64,000 nucleotides of DNA from Siphonodentalium dalli (GCA_032622095.1 CP136066.1:3309784-3373783); one strand, 5' to 3'. Counted from the first letter of the stretch, positions 35,002 through 45,110 are shown. Numbers and translations: made by a program. Notes: generated by a model from the letters alone, not told the origin.

Positions 35002-35908
35002 TTAACCCTTTACCCAACAAACCGGCCAAAACCGGCCAAATAAAGCTTCAACAGCGTAAAATATCTTCGGTCTGTCTAAATAGAACCATACAAATATGGA
35101 TATCATTGGAACCGGCTCATTGACCACATTGTGATAGTTACAGTTATGCCCTGTGCCAATGCATTCTCTTATATATGCGAGTCGACCATAGGTCGCCTCG
35201 CATATATAAGAGAATGCATTGGCCTAAACAAAATCTTTTTTTAACACTTTTTACCATTTTTTCTTACATTCTTTAACAATTTTATAATTTTTAATGTGTT
35301 AAAGGCACGTGCGGCCTTAATTGTCGAAAATATTCATATTTGTTCCAAACACCGTAAACCGAAAAACATTAAAACGCATACAGTTCCGTTCATATATACC
35401 ATGACCATCGCGTAAACAGCATGTTATCATAAAGACCTACTATATTTTACCTAAGCAAGAGCCTGATTGTGTTACAGACGACAGCACAATGCTGCTGGCT
35501 AATCACACACAAATGGCATAAACGCTCTTTATTAGTTCCATATCAGGTATTCACCCACAAAGAACGATCTTTATGTTTACCATCATAATATAAACAAACA
35601 CCAGAAAAGTAACTTTTTATTCTTTTGTTTACATAACAATGGTCAAACAAATTACCATAACATACTGTTTATGCGATATTTCTTATTTGTATACGGACAA
35701 AGTCTATCTACATTTTGATGTTCTTTCTGTTTGTGGCGGTTTTTGACGGGTGGAGATATTTTCACAGGATACCCACCGCCAAGGCCAACCGTGTCTTTAA
35801 GCCAATGCATTCTCTTATATATGCGAGGCGACCTATGGTCGACTCGCATATATAAGAGAATGCATTGGCACAGGGTAAAAAAAATCCCGACTGTTGGGTA
35901 AAGGGTTA
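35002..35908 (+). mobile_element. TTAA MITE family A, copy 3, split by a nested element
   Basis: The left half is canonical (TTAA at 35002, dyad about 35156-35223). The right half resumes at 35801 with the second dyad and ends at TTAA 35905-35908. Between them sits the nested element 35299-35800. The right end reads GGCACAGGGTAAAAAAAATC before TGTTGGGTAAAGGG, the flank type of the type-B copies rather than the usual GGGCCCTTC, so this copy is also chimeric. Confidence 0.92.
35299..35800 (+). mobile_element. Second TTAA element (family T2), nested in the MITE
   Basis: Flanked by TTAA on both sides (35299-35302, 35797-35800). Ends AGGCACGTGCGGCCTTA and, reverse-complemented, AGACACGGTTGGCCTTGG. 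Intact MITE copies have a single TTAA at this place (GTGTTAAGCC), so the target duplication is directly visible. A reverse-oriented copy is at 52571-53060. Inside are inverted AACGCTCTTTAT / AAAGAACGATCTTTAT motifs. No transposase frame. Confidence 0.93.
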
Positions 35909-36370
35909 ACCAGGATACAATTTCACCCATATCTGAATGGCGCTTTGAGATGTCCCTCCAGGCTCAACTCAAATCAAGTTTAACAATCTGTCCCGATATA
36001 TATATAGCTAGTATAGCCATGCATATAATTTAAATTATGTTTTACTTCTCGAATTAGTACACGTACATGTGTATCCATTATGATCAGTCATTTCAAATAC
36101 TGACACTTCTTGACTGGTAGTATTATACCGTCTCGTTGTTATGGTCAAAACGATTGTTATATAATTTCTTTTAAAACGGCATTGGTAAAATCTGTTGTTG
36201 ATGTTACATCTGAACATTGCTTCCTTGCTATCACTCAAATAAAGTTACAATTTATTGTCGAGCACACTCCCTTCCATGTTCATATTTATATTAGTCAGGC
36301 ATACATCTGTCATATGAATGCATAACTGTGTATAGATATATACATCTAAATAATATACTATTAGATATCG
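35909..36370. other. No gene seen
   Basis: AT-rich spacer. Two short opposed open frames are unsupported. Confidence 0.4.
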
Positions 36371-36464
36371 CACTATAGTGGACAATAGAACACAGCGAAT
36401 TATTTCACCGGAATCCAATATTTAACCCTTTATTGTCTGGAGCTTCCTTAAGAACTGCGAAAAC

Positions 36465-36819
36465 ACTTTTTTTTCCTTTTGTTTGTAGTTTGGGGGGGCT
36501 AACCCGGGAGGCCCTTTTCCTAACCCCTCATTTTCAGAGCTTTATTTGAAACGAAAAATATATAATGTTAATAGCATTTGTTTTAAACTCTTTTTTGTCT
36601 CCAGTTTATTTTATCTGGTGTTGGAAGATGTGTGGTTCAGTCCGGCCCTCTACTTTTCTGAGTGACATACTTCCATATTTTGGCCTGTGATGATCTGGCC
36701 CTTTATATAGCTGTTGGTCCCTTAGCAGGAAGAATTCATAGTTTCTAAGTTGGTAGGTCTTTCCTGCTGAGTAGTGATTGCTGATGGCTGTCCTGATGCA
36801 TTGGTGTTCAAGCGAAAAC
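36465..36819 (-). mobile_element. Retroposed fragment with poly(A) tail, copy 2 of the 6.8-kb unit
   Basis: The insert interrupts the left arm and is bracketed by GCGAAAAC (36457-36464 and 36812-36819), a plausible 8-bp target duplication. On the minus strand it ends with AATAAAGCTCTGAAAATGAG, a GGGTTAGCCCCCCC stretch and an A-rich tail (AAAAGGAAAAAAAA). Tail plus duplication indicate insertion through an RNA intermediate by LINE-type machinery. It is 5'-truncated relative to copy 1. Confidence 0.65.
36606..36809 (-). pseudogene. Unrecognised conserved domain, copy 2 (about 67 residues)
   Basis: Homologue of the C-terminal part of the protein at 6838-7269: the N-terminal E-H-x-x-I-R-T-A-I, SAGKTYQLRNYEFFLLRD, YKGPDHHRP, then a RKVEG segment and a stop at 36606-36608. 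In the shared stretch, TAC/TAT, CTG/CTA, AGA/AGG and GAT/GAC pairs differ while residues are kept. The alternative frame that is open in copy 1 has a stop here, so only this frame is conserved. No start codon: the copy is 5'-truncated. Function unknown. Confidence 0.6.
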
Positions 36820-36973
36820 CCTGCGCATATGCATTAACTTATATATATATATACGAGTCCCCCATGTGTAGCCTCGCATATATACAATAATACATTGACC
36901 TAACAATATTTACCCTAACTTGTGAGCCAATGCGTTCTCTTATGTATTCGAAGCTCCCTAAGGGATACTTGCT
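36820..36973. repeat. Degenerate dyad segment of the left arm
   Basis: ATACGAGTCCCCCATGTGTA and GCCTCGCATATATACAATA form an eroded dyad; CTTGTGAGCCAATGC follows at about 36918. The mirror image lies at about 37820-37965. Confidence 0.6.
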
Positions 36974-37329
36974 TGACTTGAAACATATTTTATTTGCATA
37001 ATATACAAAGGGATTGGGACACACGTTTTTACAACTTATGAAGCCCCTATCCTGATACAATACAGTAGCATGCATGTAATCAGTGTGACGGTATACATTG
37101 TGATGGCCAGCAATATGACACAATATAGAACTATCCAAGCGGAGGGACACATCGTGCTATTCACTCACAACAATCAACGGACCGATCGTGGAGTGAGACA
37201 TAATGAGTTCATGCAATGAGTGGTTATCTATTCAATCGTAACTGACCAGAGATACACATTCTTAAGGTCGACGTACATTGAACAATAATACACAATAAAT
37301 ATATAACATGAAATGTTATGGATATTACA
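36974..37329 (-). mobile_element. Gypsy-type 3' LTR (356 bp)
   Basis: On the minus strand it starts TGTAATATCC and ends GTTTCAAGTCA (TG...CA), with a CAAATAAAATATG poly(A) signal near its end. It is preceded by a polypurine tract (TCCGGGGGAAA, 37330-37340) and, about 40 bp before that, by the stop codon of an integrase-like frame. This is the order expected at the 3' end of a Gypsy retrotransposon. Partial copies are at 32433-32530 and 27281-27320. Confidence 0.82.
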
Positions 37330-37381
37330 TTTCCCCCGGACTTTTGTAATAATAAAGTTTAACAGAACTTATTATACAAAT

Positions 37382-37747
37382 TCACATGTCCTCAATGAGG
37401 CGTCTGGGTTTTGTTCTTGTACGTGTAGGATATCTTCTGTCATTATCAAAATTCTGAGCTGACTCAGCTTGTTCAGTTGGGACTTCCTCAAATTCAAATT
37501 CATCTTCAGAACAAATATCTAATTGAATGGGAAATTCCACCACTTTGAAATGAGATGCATTTCTACAAATGCTGTGTTTAGAATTTTGAGCAGTTACCAT
37601 GGAACCCTTAACTTTGATAACTTTGTACGGATTTGGATCAAAATTTGGAACAATCTTCCCCTTCTTTTGGTTTACATGGTGCTCACTTTTGAGATACGTA
37701 ATTTGTATTGCCTTCAGGAGGTTGTGTAAATTTGCGTTTAAAACAAT
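37382..37747 (-). pseudogene. Gypsy-type integrase C-terminal remnant
   Basis: The frame is open from about 37747 to the stop at 37382-37384. It shows the post-catalytic C-terminal region of Gypsy/Metaviridae-like integrases: VNQKKGKIVPNFDPNPYKVI, then GSMVTAQNSKH and RNASHFK, followed by an acidic linker and a basic end RRYPTRTRTKPRRL. The order V-x-Q-K-x-x-K-x-x-P-x-F-x-P-x-P-Y then G-x-M-V-T-A then R-N-x-S-x-F-K is characteristic. The catalytic D,D-35-E core, RT, RNase H, protease and gag are absent, so this is a truncated, non-functional element end. It sits directly upstream of the polypurine tract and LTR. Confidence 0.85.
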
Positions 37748-37789
37748 GTCGTTACATTATGAATAGTTGGTGCTACCCATACTATATAA

Positions 37790-38058
37790 TCTATATAACA
37801 TATGTTTAAAGTCAAGTATCCCGTAGGTAGCTTAACATAGTTATATACGAGAACGTACTGGCTCACAAGGTAAAGGAAAATATTGTTAGGTCAATGTAGT
37901 ATTTTATATATGCGAGGCTCCCTATGGGATACTCGCATATATAATATAATGCACTTGCACATAATTTTCGCATGTCTTCAGGAAGCTCCAGACATTAACG
38001 TGTTAAATAATGGATTCCGGTGAAATAAATTCGCTGTGTTCTATTGTCCGCTATTGTG
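37790..38058. repeat. Right arm of the composite, with an inverted LTR-like end
   Basis: ATATGTTTAAAGTCA (37800-37814) resembles the LTR end ATATGTTTCAAGTCA and is followed at once by AGTATCCC. On the left arm the other LTR end abuts GGGATACTTG. Then come TCGCATATATAA-type dyads (about 37905-37950), GGAAGCTCCAGACA (37981) and the outer inverted end. Confidence 0.65.
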
Positions 38059-39478
38059 TGATCTTTTAAATAATTATTTATTTTTATATTATGTATTGGT
38101 ATATATCTAGACACTTTGGTGCATACACATATGAAACATGACAACACGCTTCATTAATACATATATTGACATTCATGTACTCCATTTTGGTTGTTTGTAG
38201 CGCTCTAGAAGACAATACGGGTAATTAATAAGAACGCGCATATTTCCCCTACGGGAGACTAGCATACATAAGTAAATGCAATGACGCATTATTTTTAGTG
38301 CAGCACCAGCGCAGCTTCCCTCGTGATCCCGCCATGAAATGGATCGAAAACGATATCGAGAACATGCGAAACAAGATCGTCAACATCGAAAATAGTGAAA
38401 CCAGGGAACAACGTTCCAGCGACAATTCTAATTGTTGAATCCATGCAGTGATTCCACTATTAGTTGCAGTTAGTGTTTGTGTCTTTCGCGTTCTATATAC
38501 ATTCTAGTATTCGCATAACCAAAATCAGCCCCATGTTATTTGATTAGGTCAATCGCCTGAATAAATTCATTGGAATACGAAGACAAATACGCTAGCTATA
38601 GCTCTGTTTGATTAGGTCGACTTTCCAATAGATTTATTCCTGAAGCGTGTTTTCGTACTCTGTCTATCCAAACTTGTCTATATCTCTAGAGAGGTGAGTA
38701 CTTATCAGTACGTGATGTAGTCAGCGAATTGCTGTTGTTTTCTCCCGCATACGGGTTCTTTCCCGGTTCGTAAATAAAGCTCGAGCGATTAGATTCGATC
38801 CAATTAATTCAAATAGCCGCGAGACGTATGTCGGTATGAAGTGGGAATTCCCTAGTCTACCATAAACTTAGCCGGTCCATTAAAGACGACACACGCAGTA
38901 AATGAGCTCTGGTCCCGCGACGGTCGTTCGTACGGGGGAGAGAACTAATGCTAACTGGAAGTGAACGCTATCAAATCCTCCCAATTAAAGGATTACATGT
39001 GTGTACCAAAAAAAAATTGGGGTGCTTGCCTCCTGACTAATTGGTGATTCCAGAGTAACGCTATAATCTATAAATATATTATCAAACCATTGACACATTA
39101 TGCGACATATCATTGCAATGATTGCATGCATTTAATATAAAACTATGTAATGAGGTCAGCTGTTTAAAGCTTTCTTGAAGCACTTGCAGCAGTATAAAAA
39201 CACATAGTCGTAAAAGAGCGACGTATTTTATCCCAAGGGGTTAACCAGCTGCATGTATTTAAACAAGAATTGTGAACAAATGCAAACATGTTTGGTAGCA
39301 AGATATTTTACTGGCATAGATCACTACACCATAACGCATGAAATTTCAGATAAGTAAGCTATACACGGATGTTACGAAGTACTTAGATGAAATTAAAACA
39401 TAATTATAAAGTGCAGGAATTTTGGCAGTAAAGCGACGTGCGACATCATACTGGCGATATAGATATCCGTCCCTTGGT
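38059..39478. other. Mostly unrecognised; a MITE-cousin end and a dispersed repeat
   Basis: GCACCAGCGCAGCTTCC at 38305 is the end motif of the older cousin family. 38886-38995 (CGCAGTAAATGAGCTCTGGT, GGGGGAGAGAA) resembles 40060-40165 in the same orientation. Near 38537-38650 TTTGATTAGGTC and GAATAAATTCATTGGAATAC have inverse partners. No gene seen. Confidence 0.45.
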
Positions 39479-39878
39479 TTAACCCTTTAACCAACAGAAG
39501 GGCCCTGTGCCAATGCATTCTCTTATATATGCGAGGCGACCATAGGTAGCCTCGCATATATAAGAGAATGCATTGGCTTAACACATTAAAAATTATAAAA
39601 TTGTTAAAGAATGTAAGAAAAAATGGTAAAAAGTGTTAAAAAAATATTTTGTTTAGGCCAATGCATTCTCTTATATATGCGAGGCGACCTATGGTCGACT
39701 CGCATATATAAGAGAATGCATTGGCACAGGGCATAACTGTAACTATCACAATGTGTTCAATGAGCCGGTTCCAATGATATCCATATTTGTATGGTTCTAT
39801 TGAGACAGACCGAAGATATTTTAGGCTGTTGAAGCTTTATTTGACCGGTTTTGGCCGTTTTGTTGGGTAAAGGGTTAA
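39479..39878 (-). mobile_element. TTAA MITE family A, copy 4
   Basis: Reverse orientation: short right segment first, CCGGCC segment last. TTAA at 39479-39482 and 39875-39878. Two intact dyads. The left end has CCCTTTAACCAACA (one change), and the dyad at about 39512-39575 has a centre altered by a small deletion. Confidence 0.92.
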
Positions 39879-41235
39879 ACGACACTTCCAAATCAGACAA
39901 ATTGAGACGAGGAGTTAGACATTGAGACGAGGAGTTAGACCCTCATTCAATATAAACGAAACGGTGTTAGTCCCCAATCGGTCAGTATCCCGATAGCTTG
40001 TTTAGAACATTTAATAATAATGTTTTACATCCCCATCGCAAGTATACGATGCCAGGGTGGTGAAATACGCAGCAAATGGGCTCGGGTCCCAGGACGATTA
40101 ATTTGTTTGTGGGGAGAAGAGCAGTGCTATTAATTGTATCCTTCCAGTTAAATGACACCGGGTGGGTGTCACTTAAGCTACATGCGGCATCACCAACAAT
40201 TATGTAAGAAGTTTTATTATGACTCTGTCACCGTACACAATCATCAATTTCGTCAACATGGTTGTATATGTATGGCGCATAGACATTTCTGCCCACGTTG
40301 TTGAATTGTTGATCCAAAATTTTAAACATCTAATTATGTTGGAAGTATAAGCAGTTGCAGACACTGAGCATAAGTGTGCATTTTACCAGATTGTAATTCA
40401 ATTGAGTATTTGTCACTAAAAACAAGCATTCCGATTCACCGATATCGGCCGCTTCAGCGTGCATCAAATCTGAATGTAGCATGGTAAAATTTCATCGGCG
40501 CAGAACGTAGTAGCGAAATGAGCCAACCGGCCCCACAGGAAATTGTTACGGAGCAGTATCCCGATTAACGCAATGAACATACCCAACAATTTGTGCATGG
40601 TGACAGCGGCAACATTAAAGTCTCGATTCGTGTCATGAAAATGACTAAATGATACTTTGTATACAGTTTTTGTTACAGTGCAAACTCAAGCATGCATCGT
40701 ACAAGAAGTTTTGAACATAAAACACGAGCATAGACTGATTTGCAATGGCATTTTCATAAAAGTTAGCGAACAGCGACTAAGCACTGAAACATAACCCCAA
40801 GTACCCAATTAGTTGTCAAGTGTCGGCCATTAATGAAGATGTATACCGCGCATGCGTCTACGTTCAATAATTATCTCCGGAATCATCCAATATGTCGCCT
40901 TCATATAGAATAATTACAGCGGGATGGCATTTGAGTCGACATGCCCTTAAACGGCAAGAATCCGACCAGACGCTGCTGCCTGGGGTGGGTTCAATCTACA
41001 CTCAACGTCAGCACAGAACACCGGTGCGTAATTGGCACTTAAAGAAGTTATATTGCGCACGATGGTCCCGGTGAGAGGGAACAGCGCAATTATCCCGGAA
41101 ATGAAATGAAAATGACGTAGATTCGTCGGATTTGATGGCCAATTTAGCGTGTCTATTATATGGTCTACATTAGCGGCCTGGGAGGAAAAATATACCCAAT
41201 TATCTTATTCGATATCCGATCGTGTTCTTCTAGGG
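39879..41235. other. No recognised gene; minor repeats
   Basis: ATTGAGACGAGGAGTTAGAC is doubled at 39901-39940. 40060-40165 pairs with 38886-38995 as a diverged direct repeat. Open frames of about 60 codons are unsupported. Confidence 0.4.
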
Positions 41236-41705
41236 GAGATATTAAATTTATTAAACAAATTATTGGAACACCGACTGATTGGGGATTTCCGCTGTTTCAT
41301 TTATATTGAATGCCTGTCTATCGCGCCGTGAATTAGCGCTCGCTATGGAATCACACTGACATCTTATAACGGCGTTGAACGCGGGCGGCATTGCCGGGTT
41401 GTCGATGGGAGTAGATATAGACGTCGTTATGAAGAGTCGGGTATTTACATTTACGGTATAAAGACGGAGTCAGTTTTTTCCCCAGAAAATGACAGTAATC
41501 CAATATTGAAACAGTGACAAAAATTAGAACATAAATTAGCAACACGAATTTTTAAACAAGTTAAGAATATCGACTGATCGTGGACCTCCGCGATTCAGTC
41601 ATATTGATTGCGTTTTTTCAAGCCATGAGTTAACGCTCACACTGAAATGACCCTGCATGGTATAATGCGCTGGAACAGTACGCGGTACATCGCTGTTCGT
41701 GTTGT
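41236..41705. repeat. Diverged direct duplication, about 300 bp apart
   Basis: 41237-41405 and 41540-41705 share in order TTTAAACAA-TTA, CGACTGAT, a CCGC-x-TT-CA-T-ATATTGA stretch, GTGAATTAGCGCTC / GAGTTAACGCTC, and a TATAA-GCG end. Much substitution. Confidence 0.5.
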
Positions 41706-42590
41706 AAAAAACGATGAAGAACACGTTGTTATTATGGACCATGCAATTATTTAGACTGTTATCCTGAAAATAAGCTCATATTGAACTTATTTAAAAAAAA
41801 CAAAAACAAATATGCATTTTTGTATCAGAATGATATGAACATATATCTACTTATCATAGGTACGCTCTTTATAATGTGTTTTCAATGTGACCCGCGCCAT
41901 AAATCGGAATAACGGGTATATGTCGTTATAGCACGACGAATCAGCATACTGAGCGAACGACATCAATATATACCGGACAATGCCATTTTTAAATGTGGAT
42001 TGCATACAAGACATATGATTGCTTTCACCATGGAATAATTTGCTTTAATTTTCTTTTAAAATGCATGTTATCGTTTCATAGTTGTAATCATGTACGGAAT
42101 TAGTACATCGCTAGCAAATATATGCTAGTTGAATAGTTGGTGTTTCATCGCAATAGGTGCCATGTTATATTACGTGTATGGCCTTTTAAAGAACGTTATT
42201 TCTGTATTGCACTGTGATTGCTTGTGTGACGATTGTTTATTGTATTTACTGTTTCCATGTGTTTCCAAATATTCAGACCGAAACGTTCTAACATATTGTA
42301 TATATGTTTTCTCGTGTACCGTACCGTATATTTGGCTGATAATAAATGCATTACGTACTTATTTAATCCCCCAACTACGTTTAAAAACTCCAAACCGGGA
42401 AAGCAACGGACAAACTTGCCCGAATACCTCCCCAAGTCAGGCAATTCACGATCATCACGTGTTTATCCGGACCCGAATACTCTCGCCATCGCTGCATGAC
42501 TTGTCTAATACGCTGCGCGCCTTTCCAGCCGAGGTACCTGGTCGAATCTTGATCGTTGTCTGAGCACTGTGATTCTCATTCCTATCGTAT
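41706..42590. other. No recognised gene
   Basis: A 144-codon plus frame (42129-42563) overlaps other open frames on both strands and has no domain I know. Confidence 0.35.
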
Positions 42591-42624
42591 TTATGGTGTC
42601 TGGGCGGATACAATAAAAGCCGAT
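42591..42624 (+). repeat. 34-bp direct repeat flanking MITE copy 5, left
   Basis: TTATGGTGTCTGGGCGGATA plus CAATAAAAGCCGAT, identical to 43030-43063 on the other side of the MITE. Far longer than the 4-bp TTAA target. Confidence 0.95.
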
Positions 42625-43024
42625 TAACCCTTTACCCAACAGAAGGGCCCTGTGCCAATGCATCCTCTTATATATGCGAGTCGACCATAGGTCGCCTCGC
42701 ATATATAAGAGAATGCATTGGCTTAACAAATTAAAAATTATAAAATTGTTAAAGAATGTAAGAAAAATTGGTAAAAAGTGTTAAAAAAAAGATTTTTTTT
42801 AGGCCAATGCATTCTCTTATATATGCGAGGCGACCTATGGTCGACTCGCATATATAAGAGAATGCATTGGCACAGGGCATAACTGTAACTATCACAATGT
42901 GGTCAAGGAGCCGGTTCCAATGATATCCATATTTGTATGGTTCTATTGAGACAGACCGAAGATATTTTAGGCTGTTGAAGCTTTATTTGGCCGGTTTTGG
43001 CCGGTTTGTTGGGTAAAGGGTTAA
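42624..43024 (-). mobile_element. TTAA MITE family A, copy 5
   Basis: TTAA at 42624-42627 and 43021-43024, two dyads, AT-rich spacer, and a complete CCGGCCAAAACCGGCC-type segment at the right. Apart from CATCCTCTT in the first dyad, close to the consensus. Confidence 0.95.
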
Positions 43025-43029
43025 CAATG

Positions 43030-43063
43030 TTATGGTGTCTGGGCGGATACAATAAAAGCCGAT
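43030..43063 (+). repeat. 34-bp direct repeat flanking MITE copy 5, right
   Basis: Exact second copy of 42591-42624. Confidence 0.95.
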
Positions 43064-43447
43064 GAACAGTGTATCCAGAGAGCAATGAATGTTCGGGATT
43101 GGTATAATCATCACAGGAAACATCCGATACGAATTATTTGGCGTCTCGACGGTTCTTCCTCTCGTCCCTAAAGAGTTCCGTTGTTGCTTCGTAACATGCG
43201 GTATTGTTAGTCAGATTAAGATGGAAGAGGCTGTGCATTATAGTCCAGCAGTGTCTGAGAGGGCGATTTGTTCCACTGGTTATTACATGTAATCACGTTG
43301 AATCCTCCCTCGGGGGTCAGTCAATTACACTCTGGTTCTTCGGCTTTTTATGACTGGAAAACGACAACATGGGCAGTAGTAAGAACGCATACCGAATCGG
43401 CATTTAAAGACATAGTATGTACTTGTTCGGGTGCGTGAAACTGATCA
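43064..43447. other. No gene seen
   Basis: A 67-codon plus frame (43089-43292) is unsupported. Confidence 0.35.
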
Positions 43448-43775
43448 GTTAGTATTCAGGTGCTATGCCAACTTTGCGAATGTAGCATTCTACTAACACC
43501 ACCGAAAATATCAAGAAAATCGACCTTACCACTCCATAGAAAACATTGTCTGAACTACGCTAAATTGTAAATATTTACTACTCTAATCGGGACGCTTCTA
43601 TCGGCGAAAAACTAACGAACACAATTTCGCCATCGGCAGTCACTGCATTTAATTAATATATAAGAATGACGGTGTGTGTTGTCAATTTAGATATGATATT
43701 AGTAAACATAACTACTTTGAACAACATTATTCTCCGTTTCTATTTGATTACCATACCGGAGTGTTTCACATCACT
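43448..43775. repeat. Dispersed repeat R5, copy 1
   Basis: Matches 56312-56640 in the same orientation: GTAGCATTCTACTAACA, AATATTTAC, TCGGGACGC, AATTAATATATA-GAATGA, TGTGTGTTGT and TTCACATCA follow in the same order and spacing. Copy 2 lies inside a TIR element; copy 1 has no obvious surrounding ends. Confidence 0.8.
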
Positions 43776-44030
43776 TTAACAAGGACTGACATATTACACA
43801 TCATATTACACTTACCACTTATCATACAATGCGCATCTCGACAGTAACATGTGAATTAACATGTGAAAAAATGTATTTTGTTAAAGAATAGCATAGCAGT
43901 ATGGTATGTTAGAGGATTGGTCAACGTTGGTTTTAGGCCCCTGATGATTGGCATGTTATCGTGTATTGGTAGTCCGCCATCAAATCGTAGCACATATTTA
44001 AGTCGAATTGACCTGATCATAGCGACTCTG
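43776..44030. other. Nothing recognised
   Basis: Short spacer; AACATGTGAA is doubled near 43847. Confidence 0.35.
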
Positions 44031-44410
44031 TGTGTCACTTAGCTTTACCAAGCCTGAATTTAGTGTGCACGTCATTTGCAGAATGAGGTCCCCTGAGGGA
44101 GAATTTAGTGACGCATAATTAAATTCATCATCTGGGGAAAACGGGATAGCATCAATAAATTCACCCTCTGGGGACCTCATTCTGATTAGGCCTCACCTTC
44201 TCTGTAAAGTTTGTGTAATATCATATTGCTGTACCCAATGGGTGTACATCACAATATTCACCATTTGGGAACTTCAATCTGAGTCTATGTCTCCTATATC
44301 ATATGAAGCCATGCATAATGATGTCCTCGGAGACATCGTCACTAAATTCACCATCTGGGGACCTCATTATGCAAATGACAGGCACATTAATATCAGGCTT
44401 GAGCAGTATA
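44031..44410. repeat. Dispersed hairpin repeat R6
   Basis: CAGAATGAGGTCCCCTGAGG (about 44079) pairs with CCCTCTGGGGACCTCATTCTG (about 44165-44186), giving arms of about 29 bp. Related words (TTCACCATCTGGGGACCTCA at about 44348, then GCAAATGAC) recur, and similar sequence lies at 59155-59200 and 59850-59935. Confidence 0.7.
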
Positions 44411-44659
44411 CATACACCTGCAGCTGTGTGCGTTCGTTCTCGTGTTCTTTTCTGGTTGACTCAATTTTCGCGAAACTGCTGTTATCTTACGTGGGCACTC
44501 ATTGCGAGAGTCAATGACGGCACTAGACTAGTACATGCACCTATGATATCTGCCTACCAACTTCTGAACTATGTTCTCATGAATGAAACAACCCAAGACA
44601 TCCTCTCACCCCGTTATATACCACAGTGTATATGAACGCAGAGCAAGCTATCCAATTAG
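44411..44659. other. Nothing recognised
   Basis: Two overlapping plus frames are open here without any recognisable motif. Confidence 0.3.
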
Positions 44660-44805
44660 ATAATCTGGCAACTCCAACAGATAACGATTTCGAGTTACAA
44701 AGTCCATGATGGAACTATCTGAATTTGAACCCTCATCGCCAGCGCTGGTCGTTGATACGGTTTGGAATTGTGCCCCATAACCGACTGAGCCACTGATGCC
44801 CCGGC
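44660..44805 (-). mobile_element. tRNA-derived SINE, 3'-truncated copy
   Basis: On the minus strand: GGGGCATCAGTGGCTCAGTC with box A TGGCTCAGTCGG (44781-44792), box B GGGTTCAAATTC (44723-44735), then TCATGGACTTTGTAACTCG and GGAGTTGCCAG. The box A matches the RNA polymerase III consensus well, better than the 7.7-kb copy. The region with the (CAAT)n tail is missing. Confidence 0.82.
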
Positions 44806-44884
44806 AGGGTTTGCAACACCATGCACAATGTCGTGTTCGTTACGGAATGGGCCACACCAGACCCTGTCGCCAGAATTATGTAAA

Positions 44885-45110
44885 AGCTGCTATTGCTATA
44901 TTGTGACATACACCACCAACCCGTTAATGCATGTGAAATCCCGCGCCCCTCCTGGCCACCTACCATCAACCCGTTAATGCATGTGAAAACCCGGGCCCCT
45001 CCTCGCCACGTTGTTTCTGATTTATTGAACATCTGCTATTGCTCTATTGTGACATACATCATCAACCCGTTAATGCATGTGAAATCCGGGGCCCCTCCTC
45101 GCCACATTGT
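44885..45110. repeat. Tandem repeat around AACCCGTTAATGCATGTGAA
   Basis: The AACCCGTTAATGCATGTGAA unit with GCCCCTCCT-GCCAC occurs three times (about 44918, 44969, 45064). The outer CTGCTATTGC and TTGTGACATACA stretch is also doubled. Confidence 0.85.

Larger units (their letters stand above)
36371..38058. mobile_element. Composite inverted-repeat structure with Gypsy 3' end inside
   Basis: The ends pair: GTGGACAATAGAACACAGCG (36378) against CGCTGTGTTCTATTGTCCGC (38032-38051), and inward through TTTCACCGGAATCCA and TGTCTGGAGCTTCCT. TTAA occurs at 36422-36425 and 38003-38006, with CCCTTTATTGTCTGGAGCTT inward on the left, so a piggyBac-like older cousin of family A may be seated in a larger palindrome. 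Further inward both arms carry TCGCATATATA-type dyads and CTTGTGAGCCA, then GGGATACTTG next to an LTR end. The left arm is interrupted by the insertion 36465-36819. Confidence 0.75.

Noticed and set aside
44660-44805. Functional tRNA gene from good A and B boxes
   Set aside because: No acceptor-stem pairing or anticodon arm; body shared with two other dispersed copies, so it is a SINE.
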